A stretch of 64,000 nt of DNA, taken from CAXBGS01 sp963975425 (GTDB lineage Bacteria > Planctomycetota > Planctomycetia > Pirellulales > Pirellulaceae). The stretch spans positions 124,001-188,000 of the forward strand of contig CAXBGS010000006.1 in NCBI GenBank assembly GCA_963975425.1, written 5' to 3'. The position numbers and the translations under genes were made by a program. A model generated the notes under the pieces. It saw nothing but the letters and a program-made list of their open reading frames with translations, did not search any database and had not been told where the DNA came from. Shown in pieces: positions 30,101 to 38,472 of this stretch (position 1 is its first letter; every line of letters starts with the position of its first letter).

Positions 30101-32304
30101 AAGACGGGGTGACGTTTGGCACGATCAATGTCAGTGCGGTCTTCGCCGGGATCAATCTGAATGTCCAGAACGCATCGAGTGCGCGAGTCGACGCCTGGAT
30201 TGACTTTGATGGCGACGGAACTTGGGACCCGTCGGAGCAAATCCTTGACGACGCCGCGGTTTTCGCAGGTTTGCAAACATTGAACTTCCAGGTTCCTGCC
30301 ACGGCCGACATCGGGAACACTTACGCTCGTGTTCGTCTCAGTTCGGCGGGCAATTTGGAACCGACCGGATTTGCGGCCGATGGCGAAGTCGAGGATTACG
30401 TTGTCAACATCGTTCAAGATGCCGAGGTCAATCTTTCGTCAGCCGCCAATGACGTGACCGTCAGGCGAAACGGAGCAAACGTCGAAGTCGTGGATAACAA
30501 CGACGGTGGTGCGGTGCTGACGAGTGTCCCGATCACATCGACGCAATCGCTGACGATCAACGGCAACATTAACGATGACAAGGTGACGGTCGATTACAGT
30601 TCGGGATTCTTTTCGTTACCCGATGGCATTGCGATCCACGGCGCGACGAGCAACGACCAACTCATCATCAACGGCAGCGGAACGGAATGGGCGACATACC
30701 ATGGTGAGGGAGGAACGCTCGGCAATGCTCATGTTTCGGTCCAACAAGGACTTCAGACAAGCACCATCGCTTTCACGGGCTTCGAGCCGCTGGATGTGAC
30801 CGGAGTTCTGACGTTCGGCGTTGATGGAACACTCAACGTTGGTGCGGAGGCGTTGACGATCGATTCGACACTGATGGCCGGCCTTGATGGATTGACGTTG
30901 ATCTCGGGCGGGACGATCAATTCCACATCGGGATTGGCGCTCGGTTCTGCCGAAAGCATCGTCGGACACGGGGCGATCAACGCCGCATTCTCAGGCCAAA
31001 GTGGTTCCACGATTTCACTCACGGGTGATCTCTCGATCGGAGACGCGACAGCGGTGAACGGTTTCCACACGGACGGTATTTTGCAAGTCAATCAACACAC
31101 CGCGACGCTGCTGGATGCGAACCAAGCGGTTCTGGGATCGCTGACATCGCTCGGCAGCGGCGGCAGCACCGGAACGGTCACAGCAGCCAATGGCGCATTG
31201 GTGGACTTCGGCAGGAATCTAACCGGTTTCGGAACGCTCGACACGCCTAACGACATCACCAAACTGGCGATGATCAATGGTGCGGTGATTGGTACCTCAG
31301 GCGCGCAAGCAATCACGCTGTCCGGTTACGTCAAAGGGGTCGGCTCGCTCGATAACGCGACCACCACGGGAACTTACAGCCCCGGTTTTTCACCTGCCCA
31401 AGTTGTCAACGGCAACGTGGCTTATGGGGCGACCGGTACCACGCTGATCGAACTCGGTGGGACAACCGCGGGCAGTTCTGGCTATGACCAACTGATTCAT
31501 ACCGGAACGGCATCACTCGGTGGCGATTTAACCGTTCAACTGATCGACGGATTCGTTCCGGTCGATGGTGATTCGTTTGTCATCATGACCGCTGACACCG
31601 CGGTCCAGGGAACGTTTACGACGCTATCGCTTCCGACGCTTCCGCAGGGACTCGGTTGGGACGTCACATACGACGCCAACGAAGTTCGTTTGACGGCGCT
31701 GACGCTGCCCGATGTCGAAAGCGTCGTGATCAATGCAGGCGGTATCCCGGACACTCGATCGCACATCACATCGGTGACGGTCACGTTTGCCGAAGGAGTC
31801 GATCACGCGGCACTCGAATTGGCATTCACGCTGACCAATATCACCACGGACACGCAGGTCGGCATGATTCACGTCGCGGCGTCCGACAGCGGCGGCAAGA
31901 CGGTCGCTGTGCTAACGTTCGAAGGTGCATCGACCATCACACCTTTGCTCGGAACTCTCGAGCGATCGCTCGCTGATGGCAATTATCGTTTGAACATTCT
32001 GTCCGGTCAGGTACAGAATGCGGCCGGGAACGGCGTCACGATGGATGAGGACTATGAGTTCGGTGGACAACTGAACGGCGAGGCGAATAACGATGAATTT
32101 TTCCGTTGGTACGGCGACGTGAATGGCGATGGCGCAACCAACTTCACCGATTTTGCCAACGGTTTCTTACCGGCATTCGCATCAACGATCGACGGTACGC
32201 CGCAACAATATCGCGAAGACCTGGACCTCAACGGTGACGGAGCCGTTAACTTCACAGACTTTGCCAACGGCTTCCTGCCCAAATTCGCCTCATCAAGGCC
32301 ATAG
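27160..32304 (+). CDS. Giant exported repeat protein with GEVED domains, VCBS/FG-GAP-type repeats and dockerin-like end
   Basis: 1714 residues. The start has a basic patch and the planctomycete export motif VERLESRRLLA (about residues 25-35). Three GEVED modules follow, each opening DFGDAP and closing GEVEDY. Between modules 1 and 2 stand seven copies, and between 2 and 3 five copies, of a ~49-residue repeat of the type VQAADVDGDGDLDVLSAS ... KIAWYEND, a calcium-binding VCBS/FG-GAP blade pattern. The middle ~600 residues are low-complexity beta-strand sequence like adhesin passenger domains. The end has two DxNGDGxxNFTDFANGFLP motifs, a dockerin-type calcium pair. It is likely a cell-surface protein. 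No neighbouring operon. Confidence 0.9.
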   Translation: MIMPRKRKRLVRYLRRDLARFLQVERLESRRLLASDFGDAPSPYPTVLADGGAEHDEVGPTLGLTRDSEPDGQADDGADEDGVTFGVVQVGALDATVTVNVQGGSGKLDAWIDFNGDGNWGGEGEQIFDSRSVVAGDNVLTFDVPAYALAGVTYARFRLSTAGELGQGGAAADGEVEDYQVTIDPPAEAAGVFAGQNTISTTAGSARSVQAADVDGDGDLDVLSASTYDEKIAWYENDGSENFTLRTVSTTATGASSVQAADVDGDGDLDVLSASLIDDKIAWYENDGSENFTLRTISTSATGASSVQAADVDGDGDLDLLSASLLDDKIAWYENDGSENFTLRTISASAAGAISVQAADVDGDGDLDVLSASSDDDKIAWYENDGNEIFTLRTISASADFATSVQAADVDGDGDLDVLSASFLDDKIAWYENDGGENFTLHTISSIADGAFSVQAADVDGDGDLDVLSASVYGNEIAWYENDGSENFTLRTISTSAIGARSVQAADVDGDGDLDVLSASFLDDKIAWYENVDVNDDFGDAPAPYPTTLADDGAFHDAVGPTLGATRDVEADGQADDGADEDGVTFGVVQVGALDAAVMVNVQGGSGKLDAWIDFNGDGNWGGEGEQIFDSRSVVAGDNVLTFDVPAYALAGVTYARFRLSTAGELGQGGAAADGEVEDYQVTIDPPAETTALFSQNTISTSADGAVRVQAADIDGDGDLDVLSASVTDNKIAWYENDGSEIFTLRTISTSVSGAQTVQAADVDGDGDLDVLSASVYDDKIAWYENDGSENFTLRTISTSADGAVSVQAADVDGDGDLDVLSASASDDKIAWYENDGSENFTLRTISISADIVSSVQAADVDGDGDLDVLSASRFDNKIAWYENDGSENFTLHTISTTAAGARSVQAADVDGDGDLDVLSVSFFDDKIAWYENVNADFGDAPAPYPTTLADDGAFHDGVGPRLGATRDAEPDGQTDDGADEDGVTFGTINVSAVFAGINLNVQNASSARVDAWIDFDGDGTWDPSEQILDDAAVFAGLQTLNFQVPATADIGNTYARVRLSSAGNLEPTGFAADGEVEDYVVNIVQDAEVNLSSAANDVTVRRNGANVEVVDNNDGGAVLTSVPITSTQSLTINGNINDDKVTVDYSSGFFSLPDGIAIHGATSNDQLIINGSGTEWATYHGEGGTLGNAHVSVQQGLQTSTIAFTGFEPLDVTGVLTFGVDGTLNVGAEALTIDSTLMAGLDGLTLISGGTINSTSGLALGSAESIVGHGAINAAFSGQSGSTISLTGDLSIGDATAVNGFHTDGILQVNQHTATLLDANQAVLGSLTSLGSGGSTGTVTAANGALVDFGRNLTGFGTLDTPNDITKLAMINGAVIGTSGAQAITLSGYVKGVGSLDNATTTGTYSPGFSPAQVVNGNVAYGATGTTLIELGGTTAGSSGYDQLIHTGTASLGGDLTVQLIDGFVPVDGDSFVIMTADTAVQGTFTTLSLPTLPQGLGWDVTYDANEVRLTALTLPDVESVVINAGGIPDTRSHITSVTVTFAEGVDHAALELAFTLTNITTDTQVGMIHVAASDSGGKTVAVLTFEGASTITPLLGTLERSLADGNYRLNILSGQVQNAAGNGVTMDEDYEFGGQLNGEANNDEFFRWYGDVNGDGATNFTDFANGFLPAFASTIDGTPQQYREDLDLNGDGAVNFTDFANGFLPKFASSRP
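27457..27723 (+). repeat. GEVED module repeat, copy 1 (267 bp, identical to copy 2)
   Basis: Read base by base, this segment equals 28960-29226 without a difference; the offset is 1503 bases. Sequence outside the block diverges. It covers most of the first GEVED module. Confidence 0.9.
27781..28754 (+). repeat. Seven-unit in-frame 147-bp tandem repeat
   Basis: Units start at 27781, 27928 and every 147 bases after, each encoding the 49-residue VCBS/FG-GAP-like blade. The last unit is cut short where the second GEVED module begins. Confidence 0.85.
28960..29226 (+). repeat. GEVED module repeat, copy 2 (267 bp, identical to copy 1)
   Basis: Same 267 bases as 27457-27723. The third GEVED module (from about 29968) is clearly diverged, so copies 1 and 2 were homogenised or duplicated recently. 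Confidence 0.9.
29281..29960 (+). repeat. Five-unit in-frame 147-bp tandem repeat
   Basis: Second block of the same blade repeat, between GEVED modules 2 and 3. The units are very similar to those of the first block. Confidence 0.85.
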
Positions 32305-32350
32305 GTCATCGGCATGCCCGCCAAGGCCTCCCCCAGGGCCAGTCCGCCAA

Positions 32351-32437
32351 TAAAAACCCCCATCCCCTTTTTGTCTGCCTGCCACGACTACGCCAGTCGG
32401 TGCGGGTTCGCCGACAAAAGGGGAAAGGGGTGTTTTT
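32351..32437. terminator. Long imperfect inverted repeat, possible bidirectional terminator
   Basis: The left arm (TAAAAACCCCCATCCCC then T-run and GTC) and right arm (GAC, A-run, GGGGAAAGGGGTGTTTTT) pair over more than 20 bases. Inside is a second stem around CGACT-ACGCC-AGTCG. It stands 47 bases after the stop of the giant protein and faces the convergent transposase remnant and RND gene. The U-run on both strands would suit termination in either direction. It could equally be a dispersed palindromic element, because a partial arm recurs at 21430-21450. Confidence 0.5.
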
Positions 32438-32447
32438 GTGGTTTGCG

Positions 32448-32731
32448 ACTCTCTGTGGTGATCTCGGATATCACCGCGCGCATCCGATTCATCTCTCGTT
32501 CGTGCGGATCGCATTCGGCCAGGTTAGCCTTGCTGCTGAGCCGCTTTCCAAAGACCGTATCGGCGCCTTCGGCCAATGGTTTCTTCCGGCGGTCGCGCCG
32601 CGTCGGGTTGATACTTTCGTACCTTCGACGCGACACTGCTTGGTGATCTCCGTCCGTGCCTCCATGCCAGCGAGTACGATCCGCATCTTATCGACGGCGG
32701 ACCATTGACGACGTTCCTTCGATTGATTCAT
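32448..32731 (-). pseudogene. Decayed IS3-type transposase OrfA remnant, frameshifted
   Basis: Two minus-strand frames together give a broken transposase-like protein. The first (from ATG 32731) reads ERRQWSAVDKMRIVLAGMEA ... QCRVEG, the helix-turn-helix start of IS3-family OrfA. The match then shifts frame near 32620-32640 to SINPTRRDRRKKPLAEGADT, followed by the HEREMNRMRAVISEITTE leucine-zipper-like end. The expected INPTxYYxWKK motif is damaged. No OrfB is present. It sits between the giant surface protein and the RND pump and is surely inactive. Confidence 0.75.
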
Positions 32732-32801
32732 GCGAGTGTTCGCGTGGGAAGCGAGCCTATCAATCGTATTTGTTCGAATGCCTCGTTTCCGCTGGAACAC
32801 G

Positions 32802-35800
32802 TCAGTTCTTTGGTTTTATGAAGCGGCTTGGTAACGCGGCCAAATCATCAAAGAACGTGTAAAGCACCGGTATCGCCAGTAGTGTCAGCACCAGGGACAG
32901 GGTTTGTCCGCCGGCTGCCAACACGGCAATCGACCGACGTTCTTCGGCGCCCGGTCCGGTCGCGATCAACAGTGGCAGCAGCCCTGCGACAAAGGATACC
33001 GTCGTCATCAGAATTGGCCGCAAACGATCGCGGTTGGCTTGCATGATCGCGGCGTGCCGTTGCAATCCTTGCGACCGCAGCGCGTTGGTGTGATCGACTT
33101 GCAAAATTGCGGCCTTCTTTACCACGCCAAACAACACCAAGATGCCTAGCGCCGAATAGAGATTCAGCGTCTCGCCGCCCCAGTACAGGCTTAAGAGTCC
33201 GAACGGAATCGCCAGGGGCAACGACAACAGAATCACTAACGGATAGATCAAGTTTTCGTACTGGGCGGCCAAGACGATGTACATGAAAACGATCGAAAGA
33301 ATAAACGTCCAACCAAACTCGGTGATCGTCCGCTCGAGTTCACGACCGCCACCAAGGACTTCGGTGTTGAACCCAAGGGGAACGCCGATTTCCTGCGCTG
33401 CCTGTTTCAGTGCCTCAATCTGGGTCGCCAATGCGTATCCGTTGGCAATGTTGGCTCGTACCGACACCATCCGTTGTCGGCTGAGCCGATCGATCCGTGA
33501 GGCGGACGTGCGAAAATCGAAATCAACGACGTTGTCGATGCGGGTTAGCGACTCTCGATTTTCGGTCCTCGATAGATTGACCAAGCGAGTTGCGTTGGTG
33601 TTACTCGGATTGGTCCGTACATAAAGTTGTGAGATAGAGGGGACATCGTTTCGGTCGATGCCGACCAACCGCAATTCAACGTCGTATGCATCGCCGGCCG
33701 TGCGATCCAGATAGCGAGACACTTCGTCATCGCCGCCGACCGCCACTCGCAGCGTGTCGGCGATTTCGCGAACTTCGACGCCCATTGCGGCCGCTCGTTC
33801 GCGATCAATACTGACGAGCAATTCGGGATTGTCGATCTGCAGCGTGGAATAAACATCGACCATCCCGGGAATCGTTTTGGCGCGTTCTCGCAGTTTGTTG
33901 CTGAACTCGAGCAATCGATCCGCGTCCGGTCCCGTGATGGCAAAGTCGATATCCACCGGTGCCCCTTGTCGCAGCGACGTCAGGTTTCGCACCGACAGCC
34001 GAAGCCCCGAGACTTGCTTCAGCACGCCGCGGATCTCGGCCATCTTGTCTCGCTGAGAGAAATTCCCTCGCCATGCCGCTCGCGGATCGCCCGCGAGCAC
34101 ACCGTGCCACAATCGCGAGAGAGAAAACGTACGATCGCGGCTATCGATCAGTCGTACGAACATGCTGGCACGATTGATGTCGCCGCCGCCGCGTGTGCCG
34201 ACCGTGGTCAGCACGGTTTCGACGCCGTGCACGTTAGCGAGCAAGGATTCGACACGGTCGATGGTTTCTCGCATCGCCTGCATGCTGGCACCCTGCACCG
34301 CCTCGGCACGCACTTCGAATTCGGATTCGTCGACATTCAATGGGACATAGTCGCGAGGCACCATTCGGCTGAGCGGAATGTTCGATGCGATCACGGCGAT
34401 GACGATGACCAGTACCGCCCAACGATATCGCAGTGATTTTTGCAGCATCCACAAATAAGCCGTCTCGATCAGGCTATAGAATCCTCGACGTGACTTTGCC
34501 GTCGAATCGGGGTTTTGATTGGTGCTCCGCAAGATTTTGCTGCACATCATGGGTGTCAGTGAGAAACTGACTAACATCGATATCAGGATGGCAACCGTCG
34601 CCGTCACACCAAACTGAAACAGCATGCGTCCGGTCACACTAGAGATGAATGAGACCGGCAGGAACACAATCACCAATGAAATCGTCGTCGCCAGCACGGC
34701 CAACGCGATTTCTTTGGTGCCTTTGATCGCCGCCTCAGACGGTTCCATGCCCTTTTCTTCGATGCAGTGAAAGACATTCTCTAAAACCACAATCGCATCG
34801 TCGATCACCACACCGACCATCAGCACCAGTGCCAGCATTGTGACATTGTTTAGCGTAAAGCCGAACGCTTTCATGAATGCGAACGATCCGATAATCGATG
34901 CGGGAATCGCGACCGCTGCGATCAGGGTCGATCGCCACGATCGCATAAACAAGAGGACGGTGAGGCATGCCAGAATGCTGCCCGAGATCAAGTGACGTTC
35001 AATTTCATGCAACGCTTCGACGATGTATCGCGACTGATCTTGAATGACGGTGACACTGACATCGTCCGGCAATAATTCGTCACATCGCGGCAGTTTTTCT
35101 TTGATTGCATCGATCACCGCAACGGTGTTTTCGCCCGACTGGCGTTGGATTTCCAGGACAACGGCTGGTTCACCGTTCAGGCGGGCCATGGTCCGCACTT
35201 CTTTGGTCGCATCGACGACCGTGCCCAAATCGCCCAGACGCACCGGGATGCCATTGACCGAATCAACAACCAAGTCGGTGAAGTCTCGCGAATCGTCGAT
35301 TCTGCCCAACGTGCGAAGCGTCCGTTCTTGTGAGCCCTCGTCGACGATCCCGCCGGGGACCTCGGCGTTTTGACGTATCAGTGCTTCACGCACCTGCAAG
35401 ATCGAAAGTCGGTGTGCGGCCAAGCGGTCCGCCTCGATGTTAACCTGGACGGCTCGGTCGGCGGCGCCGGCAATCGCGACGTCACCAACACCGCGCGATG
35501 ATTCGATGACATTTTTGACAAAACGATCTGCTAAGACGTACAGTTCACGCGACGACTTAGGACCCGAAACGGCAAGCGTCATGATCGGTGACGAATCGAG
35601 ATCACGCTTACGTACGACCGGTGGTTCGACATTATTGGGCAGTCGTCCTGCGATACCCGCCACCGCGTCACGAACGTCTTGGATGGCTGCGTCGACGTTG
35701 CGATCAAGTTCGACGGTAACGATCACGAACGAGCGACCGTCCCAGGAAATCGACCGGAGCTCTTGGATCCCTTCGACCGTGGCGACCGCATCCTCGATGA

Positions 35801-35999
35801 TTGCGCTGACCTCCGACTCGACCTCCTCTGACGCCGCGCCCGGATAGATCGTCGTGACAAAAAACTCGGGCATGTCCATGTTTGGGAATCGATCGACTCC
35901 CAGTGACGGAAATGCAACGATGCCCGAGACCACGATCGCGACGATCAGCATCAGTGCAAAGACAGGACGTTTGACGCAGACTTCTGCAAGCCAGTACAC
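32802..35999 (-). CDS. RND-family efflux transporter, inner-membrane subunit
   Basis: 1065 residues with AcrB/MdtB architecture. The first helix follows VKRPVFALMLIVAIVVSG, then the porter domain (PGAASEEVESEVSAIIEDAV). The proton-relay helix has GVVIDDAIVVLEN (paired Asp), and a second helix bundle begins around residue 540. The C-terminal AAQYENLIYPLVILLSLPLA and GIVKKAAILQ-type segments are typical. It exports drugs or other amphiphiles using the proton gradient. The adaptor gene lies 18 bases upstream on the same strand, forming an operon. No TolC-type outer-membrane gene is in the window. Confidence 0.95.
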   Translation of the reverse strand: MYWLAEVCVKRPVFALMLIVAIVVSGIVAFPSLGVDRFPNMDMPEFFVTTIYPGAASEEVESEVSAIIEDAVATVEGIQELRSISWDGRSFVIVTVELDRNVDAAIQDVRDAVAGIAGRLPNNVEPPVVRKRDLDSSPIMTLAVSGPKSSRELYVLADRFVKNVIESSRGVGDVAIAGAADRAVQVNIEADRLAAHRLSILQVREALIRQNAEVPGGIVDEGSQERTLRTLGRIDDSRDFTDLVVDSVNGIPVRLGDLGTVVDATKEVRTMARLNGEPAVVLEIQRQSGENTVAVIDAIKEKLPRCDELLPDDVSVTVIQDQSRYIVEALHEIERHLISGSILACLTVLLFMRSWRSTLIAAVAIPASIIGSFAFMKAFGFTLNNVTMLALVLMVGVVIDDAIVVLENVFHCIEEKGMEPSEAAIKGTKEIALAVLATTISLVIVFLPVSFISSVTGRMLFQFGVTATVAILISMLVSFSLTPMMCSKILRSTNQNPDSTAKSRRGFYSLIETAYLWMLQKSLRYRWAVLVIVIAVIASNIPLSRMVPRDYVPLNVDESEFEVRAEAVQGASMQAMRETIDRVESLLANVHGVETVLTTVGTRGGGDINRASMFVRLIDSRDRTFSLSRLWHGVLAGDPRAAWRGNFSQRDKMAEIRGVLKQVSGLRLSVRNLTSLRQGAPVDIDFAITGPDADRLLEFSNKLRERAKTIPGMVDVYSTLQIDNPELLVSIDRERAAAMGVEVREIADTLRVAVGGDDEVSRYLDRTAGDAYDVELRLVGIDRNDVPSISQLYVRTNPSNTNATRLVNLSRTENRESLTRIDNVVDFDFRTSASRIDRLSRQRMVSVRANIANGYALATQIEALKQAAQEIGVPLGFNTEVLGGGRELERTITEFGWTFILSIVFMYIVLAAQYENLIYPLVILLSLPLAIPFGLLSLYWGGETLNLYSALGILVLFGVVKKAAILQVDHTNALRSQGLQRHAAIMQANRDRLRPILMTTVSFVAGLLPLLIATGPGAEERRSIAVLAAGGQTLSLVLTLLAIPVLYTFFDDLAALPSRFIKPKN

Positions 36000-36017
36000 G
36001 CATTTACCTCGGAAACA

Positions 36018-37526
36018 TCAGGATGAACCAGAGGCAATCGGTTTGACGGGGTTTTCACCTGCCGTGACCGAAAGTTCTGCGGTCGAGTCGTCAAAGACGC
36101 TCCGCTCGGCGTCAAGCCGGCGCTGCGTGCTGTCAAGCGTTGGCTGCGCGGTTTCAAGCGTTGGCTGCGCGGTGTCAATCGGTGGCTGCGCGGTGTCAAT
36201 CGGTGGCTGCGCCGAGGCCGTTCCCATCGAAGGCGAGCGAACCGTTGCAACGCGTCCCGATTCGCCGTCGACCAAGATCACGTCGCCGATTTCCAAGCCA
36301 TCGACCACTCGGCATTGGCCCCCGCGGCGATCAGTGGTGACAACTGGTTGCTCGGTTGCAACGCCGTCAACGACTTTCCAAACCTTACGGGTGCCGGCGA
36401 ATGCCACCACCGCTGCTTCGGGAATCACGATCGCCTGGGCATCAGGATCAATCTCGACTTCGGCTTCGGCGAACAATCCTGAACGCAGGGCACGATCTTC
36501 GTTGGCGATTTCGGTTTCGAACTCAAGCGTGCGAGAAAGAGGGCTTAACGTCGGGCTGATACGAGTGATTTCGGCAGTTCGCGGCTGGTCAACCGATTCG
36601 ATTTGCAAGCGAACTTTTTGTCCGACCCGCAGCGATTGGGCATGTCGTTCTGGAATCGTCCCGCGAAATCGCAGCGGATGGGTCCGTACCATCACGGCGA
36701 TCATCTGACCGACCGTGACATAAGTTCCCAAGGCGACGTTGCGCTGTTGGACATATCCATCGAAGGGGGCGCGGACCGTTGCGTTGTCCAGTTGTTGCTG
36801 TCTCATCGACAATTCGGCCTGTCGAACGCCGATCGTCGCGATTTTTTCGCGGACACCGTTCAACGCCGATGAGTATCGCGATGATGCGACACGCTCGGCC
36901 GCGTCGGCTTGATCATATTCCGATTGTGCGATTGCATTTTGCTGCAACAGCCGCGCCGAACGCTCAAGAGCCAACTTGGCTTCGTCTCGCATCGCTTCAG
37001 CTTCGCGAACCGGTGGCGATGCTTTCGGATCCAGTTTCTCGATCGGCATACCTTCTTGCAAACCGACGGCGGCGCGGGCTTGTCGCAGTTGGGCTTCGGC
37101 CTGCACCACAAGCAATCGTGCATCGTCTTGATCAAGCGTGATCAGTGGATCGCCTCGGCGAACAAAGTCTCCCAGGTCGACGTGGATTTCGGCAACACGC
37201 CCGCTCGCCTCGCTGCCAACAACGGATTGCTCATCGGCGTCCAAGTTTCCTTGGCTGCGCACAATTGTCGGCCAGTCTCGCAGCGTGACCGTCAACGTTT
37301 CCGCCTCGATCGTCTCGAGTTCCGCTTTCTTCGCTTGTACCAATACTTCTTCTGTCCCGCCGCATCCGATCACAGCCAGCATGACAACAATCGCGCAGAG
37401 AGCCAGGCTGCCCAGCGGTGCGCTTGCTGCACTGTTCAGGCGTTGACCATGAACCGTTTTGGCAGAGGGTGCCAACCATGAATTTGGAATCGAAAGACCA
37501 GCGGGGATCCGCATTGCCTCGGGCAC
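36018..37526 (-). CDS. RND efflux periplasmic adaptor (membrane fusion protein), lipoprotein
   Basis: 502 residues. A hydrophobic segment ends in a lipobox (MLAVIGCGG, Cys55). The biotinyl-lipoyl half (RVAEIHVDLGDFVRRGDPLITLDQDDARL), a coiled-coil hairpin (about 120-245) and the second lipoyl half (DNATVRAPFDGYVQQRNVALGTYV) follow in HlyD/AcrA order. The C-terminal tail is unusual: four 7-residue repeats of the AQPPIDT type, encoded by a 21-bp tandem repeat, then a charged end. The long stretch before the lipobox makes the start uncertain (37526 or 37514). Operon partner of the RND pump. Confidence 0.92.
   Translation of the reverse strand: MPEAMRIPAGLSIPNSWLAPSAKTVHGQRLNSAASAPLGSLALCAIVVMLAVIGCGGTEEVLVQAKKAELETIEAETLTVTLRDWPTIVRSQGNLDADEQSVVGSEASGRVAEIHVDLGDFVRRGDPLITLDQDDARLLVVQAEAQLRQARAAVGLQEGMPIEKLDPKASPPVREAEAMRDEAKLALERSARLLQQNAIAQSEYDQADAAERVASSRYSSALNGVREKIATIGVRQAELSMRQQQLDNATVRAPFDGYVQQRNVALGTYVTVGQMIAVMVRTHPLRFRGTIPERHAQSLRVGQKVRLQIESVDQPRTAEITRISPTLSPLSRTLEFETEIANEDRALRSGLFAEAEVEIDPDAQAIVIPEAAVVAFAGTRKVWKVVDGVATEQPVVTTDRRGGQCRVVDGLEIGDVILVDGESGRVATVRSPSMGTASAQPPIDTAQPPIDTAQPTLETAQPTLDSTQRRLDAERSVFDDSTAELSVTAGENPVKPIASGSS
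36131..36214. repeat. Four 21-bp tandem units in the adaptor gene
   Basis: Units start at 36131, 36152, 36173 and 36194. Units 1-2 share TTCAAGCGTTGGCTGCGC and units 3-4 share TCAATCGGTGGCTGCGC. They keep the frame and encode heptads at the protein's C-terminal tail. Confidence 0.85.
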
Positions 37527-37715
37527 TCTTAGAGGAAGGAGGTGGGGGATGGAGAATGCGTAACGTCGATCAACGTTCGCGGCGGGGGGATTTTAGGCGG
37601 GGCGACTTTGCAAGCCGAAACTCTATTAGAATCTCGTAACAATTCACAGGCAAGCAAAAACACGCACGGTTTCGCCAACGCTCACAAGTTTTTGCTTGCG
37701 GTTTATTCGTTCTCA

Positions 37716-38195
37716 ATGAGTGGTTGTATGGTGACGATTCGTATCGCGCAGTCGTCCGATCTCGACATGGCTCGATCGCTCACTCGTGAATCGTTTCAAT
37801 CGGTACGAGGCGTTTATCGCCCGCGACCGAAATCGATTCGCAATCCAAACTCTCATGCCATTGATGAGACCAAGTTAATCGCGTCGCTTGACAACCAGGA
37901 CGTTGGAACAGCCACTCTGATTGTCCGTGGCGACGTCCTGTGTGTCGTTGGTCTTGGTGTTTTAACGCCGTTTCGCGGCCGGGGTGTTGCCCGGCAACTG
38001 TTGCATCGGGCAAGTGCAGAAGCGCGAGCACAAGGATGCACGACCGTACGTCTGCAGACGATTCGCCAAACGGGCAACGAAGTGATTTTTCAAAAGCTTG
38101 GTTTTCATTGGGTCCACGAAGAGACGGCGCGGTGGTGTGTCAGCGACCGATTCGACGTTCTTCACGAGGTGACGATGGAGCGATTGGTCAATTGA
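37716..38195 (+). CDS. GNAT-family N-acetyltransferase
   Basis: About 155-159 residues. The N-terminal IRIAQSSDLDMARSL is a typical GNAT opening. LCVVGLGVLTPFRGRGVARQLL holds the acetyl-CoA pyrophosphate loop (RGRGVA), followed by the helix ASAEARAQGCTTVRLQT and FQKLGFHWV. Starts at 37716 or 37728 (MVTIRIAQ) are plausible; the longer frame to 37542 has a non-protein-like N-terminus. It is divergent from the RND operon. Acceptor unknown. Confidence 0.85.
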   Translation: MSGCMVTIRIAQSSDLDMARSLTRESFQSVRGVYRPRPKSIRNPNSHAIDETKLIASLDNQDVGTATLIVRGDVLCVVGLGVLTPFRGRGVARQLLHRASAEARAQGCTTVRLQTIRQTGNEVIFQKLGFHWVHEETARWCVSDRFDVLHEVTMERLVN

Positions 38196-38472
38196 TCCGG
38201 AATAGGTTGTGGCGGCGTCTGGTTCCTTTTTCGGATTTCGTTTTCTGCGTTTCCGATCCGAATGAAAAATCTCTTCTCATCGAATTTGGCCAGCCGTTGT
38301 TTCGATACCGCCAAGAACATGATCGGCGGTAACTACAATGAACACGGATGTACAAACCCACAGACGGCCAATCGCAGGCAATCAAACACAGACAATCAAG
38401 CACGCTGACGTAGAAGGCATGCCCCCTCGGGTGTTGCAGATTATGACCATAGATCACGACCGATCATCTTCC

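Noticed and set aside
29137..30417. 426-codon minus-strand frame with VDVRRLNA-type repeats
   Set aside because: Antisense shadow of the repeat protein; its repeats only mirror the 147-bp units. The same applies to 27634-28485.
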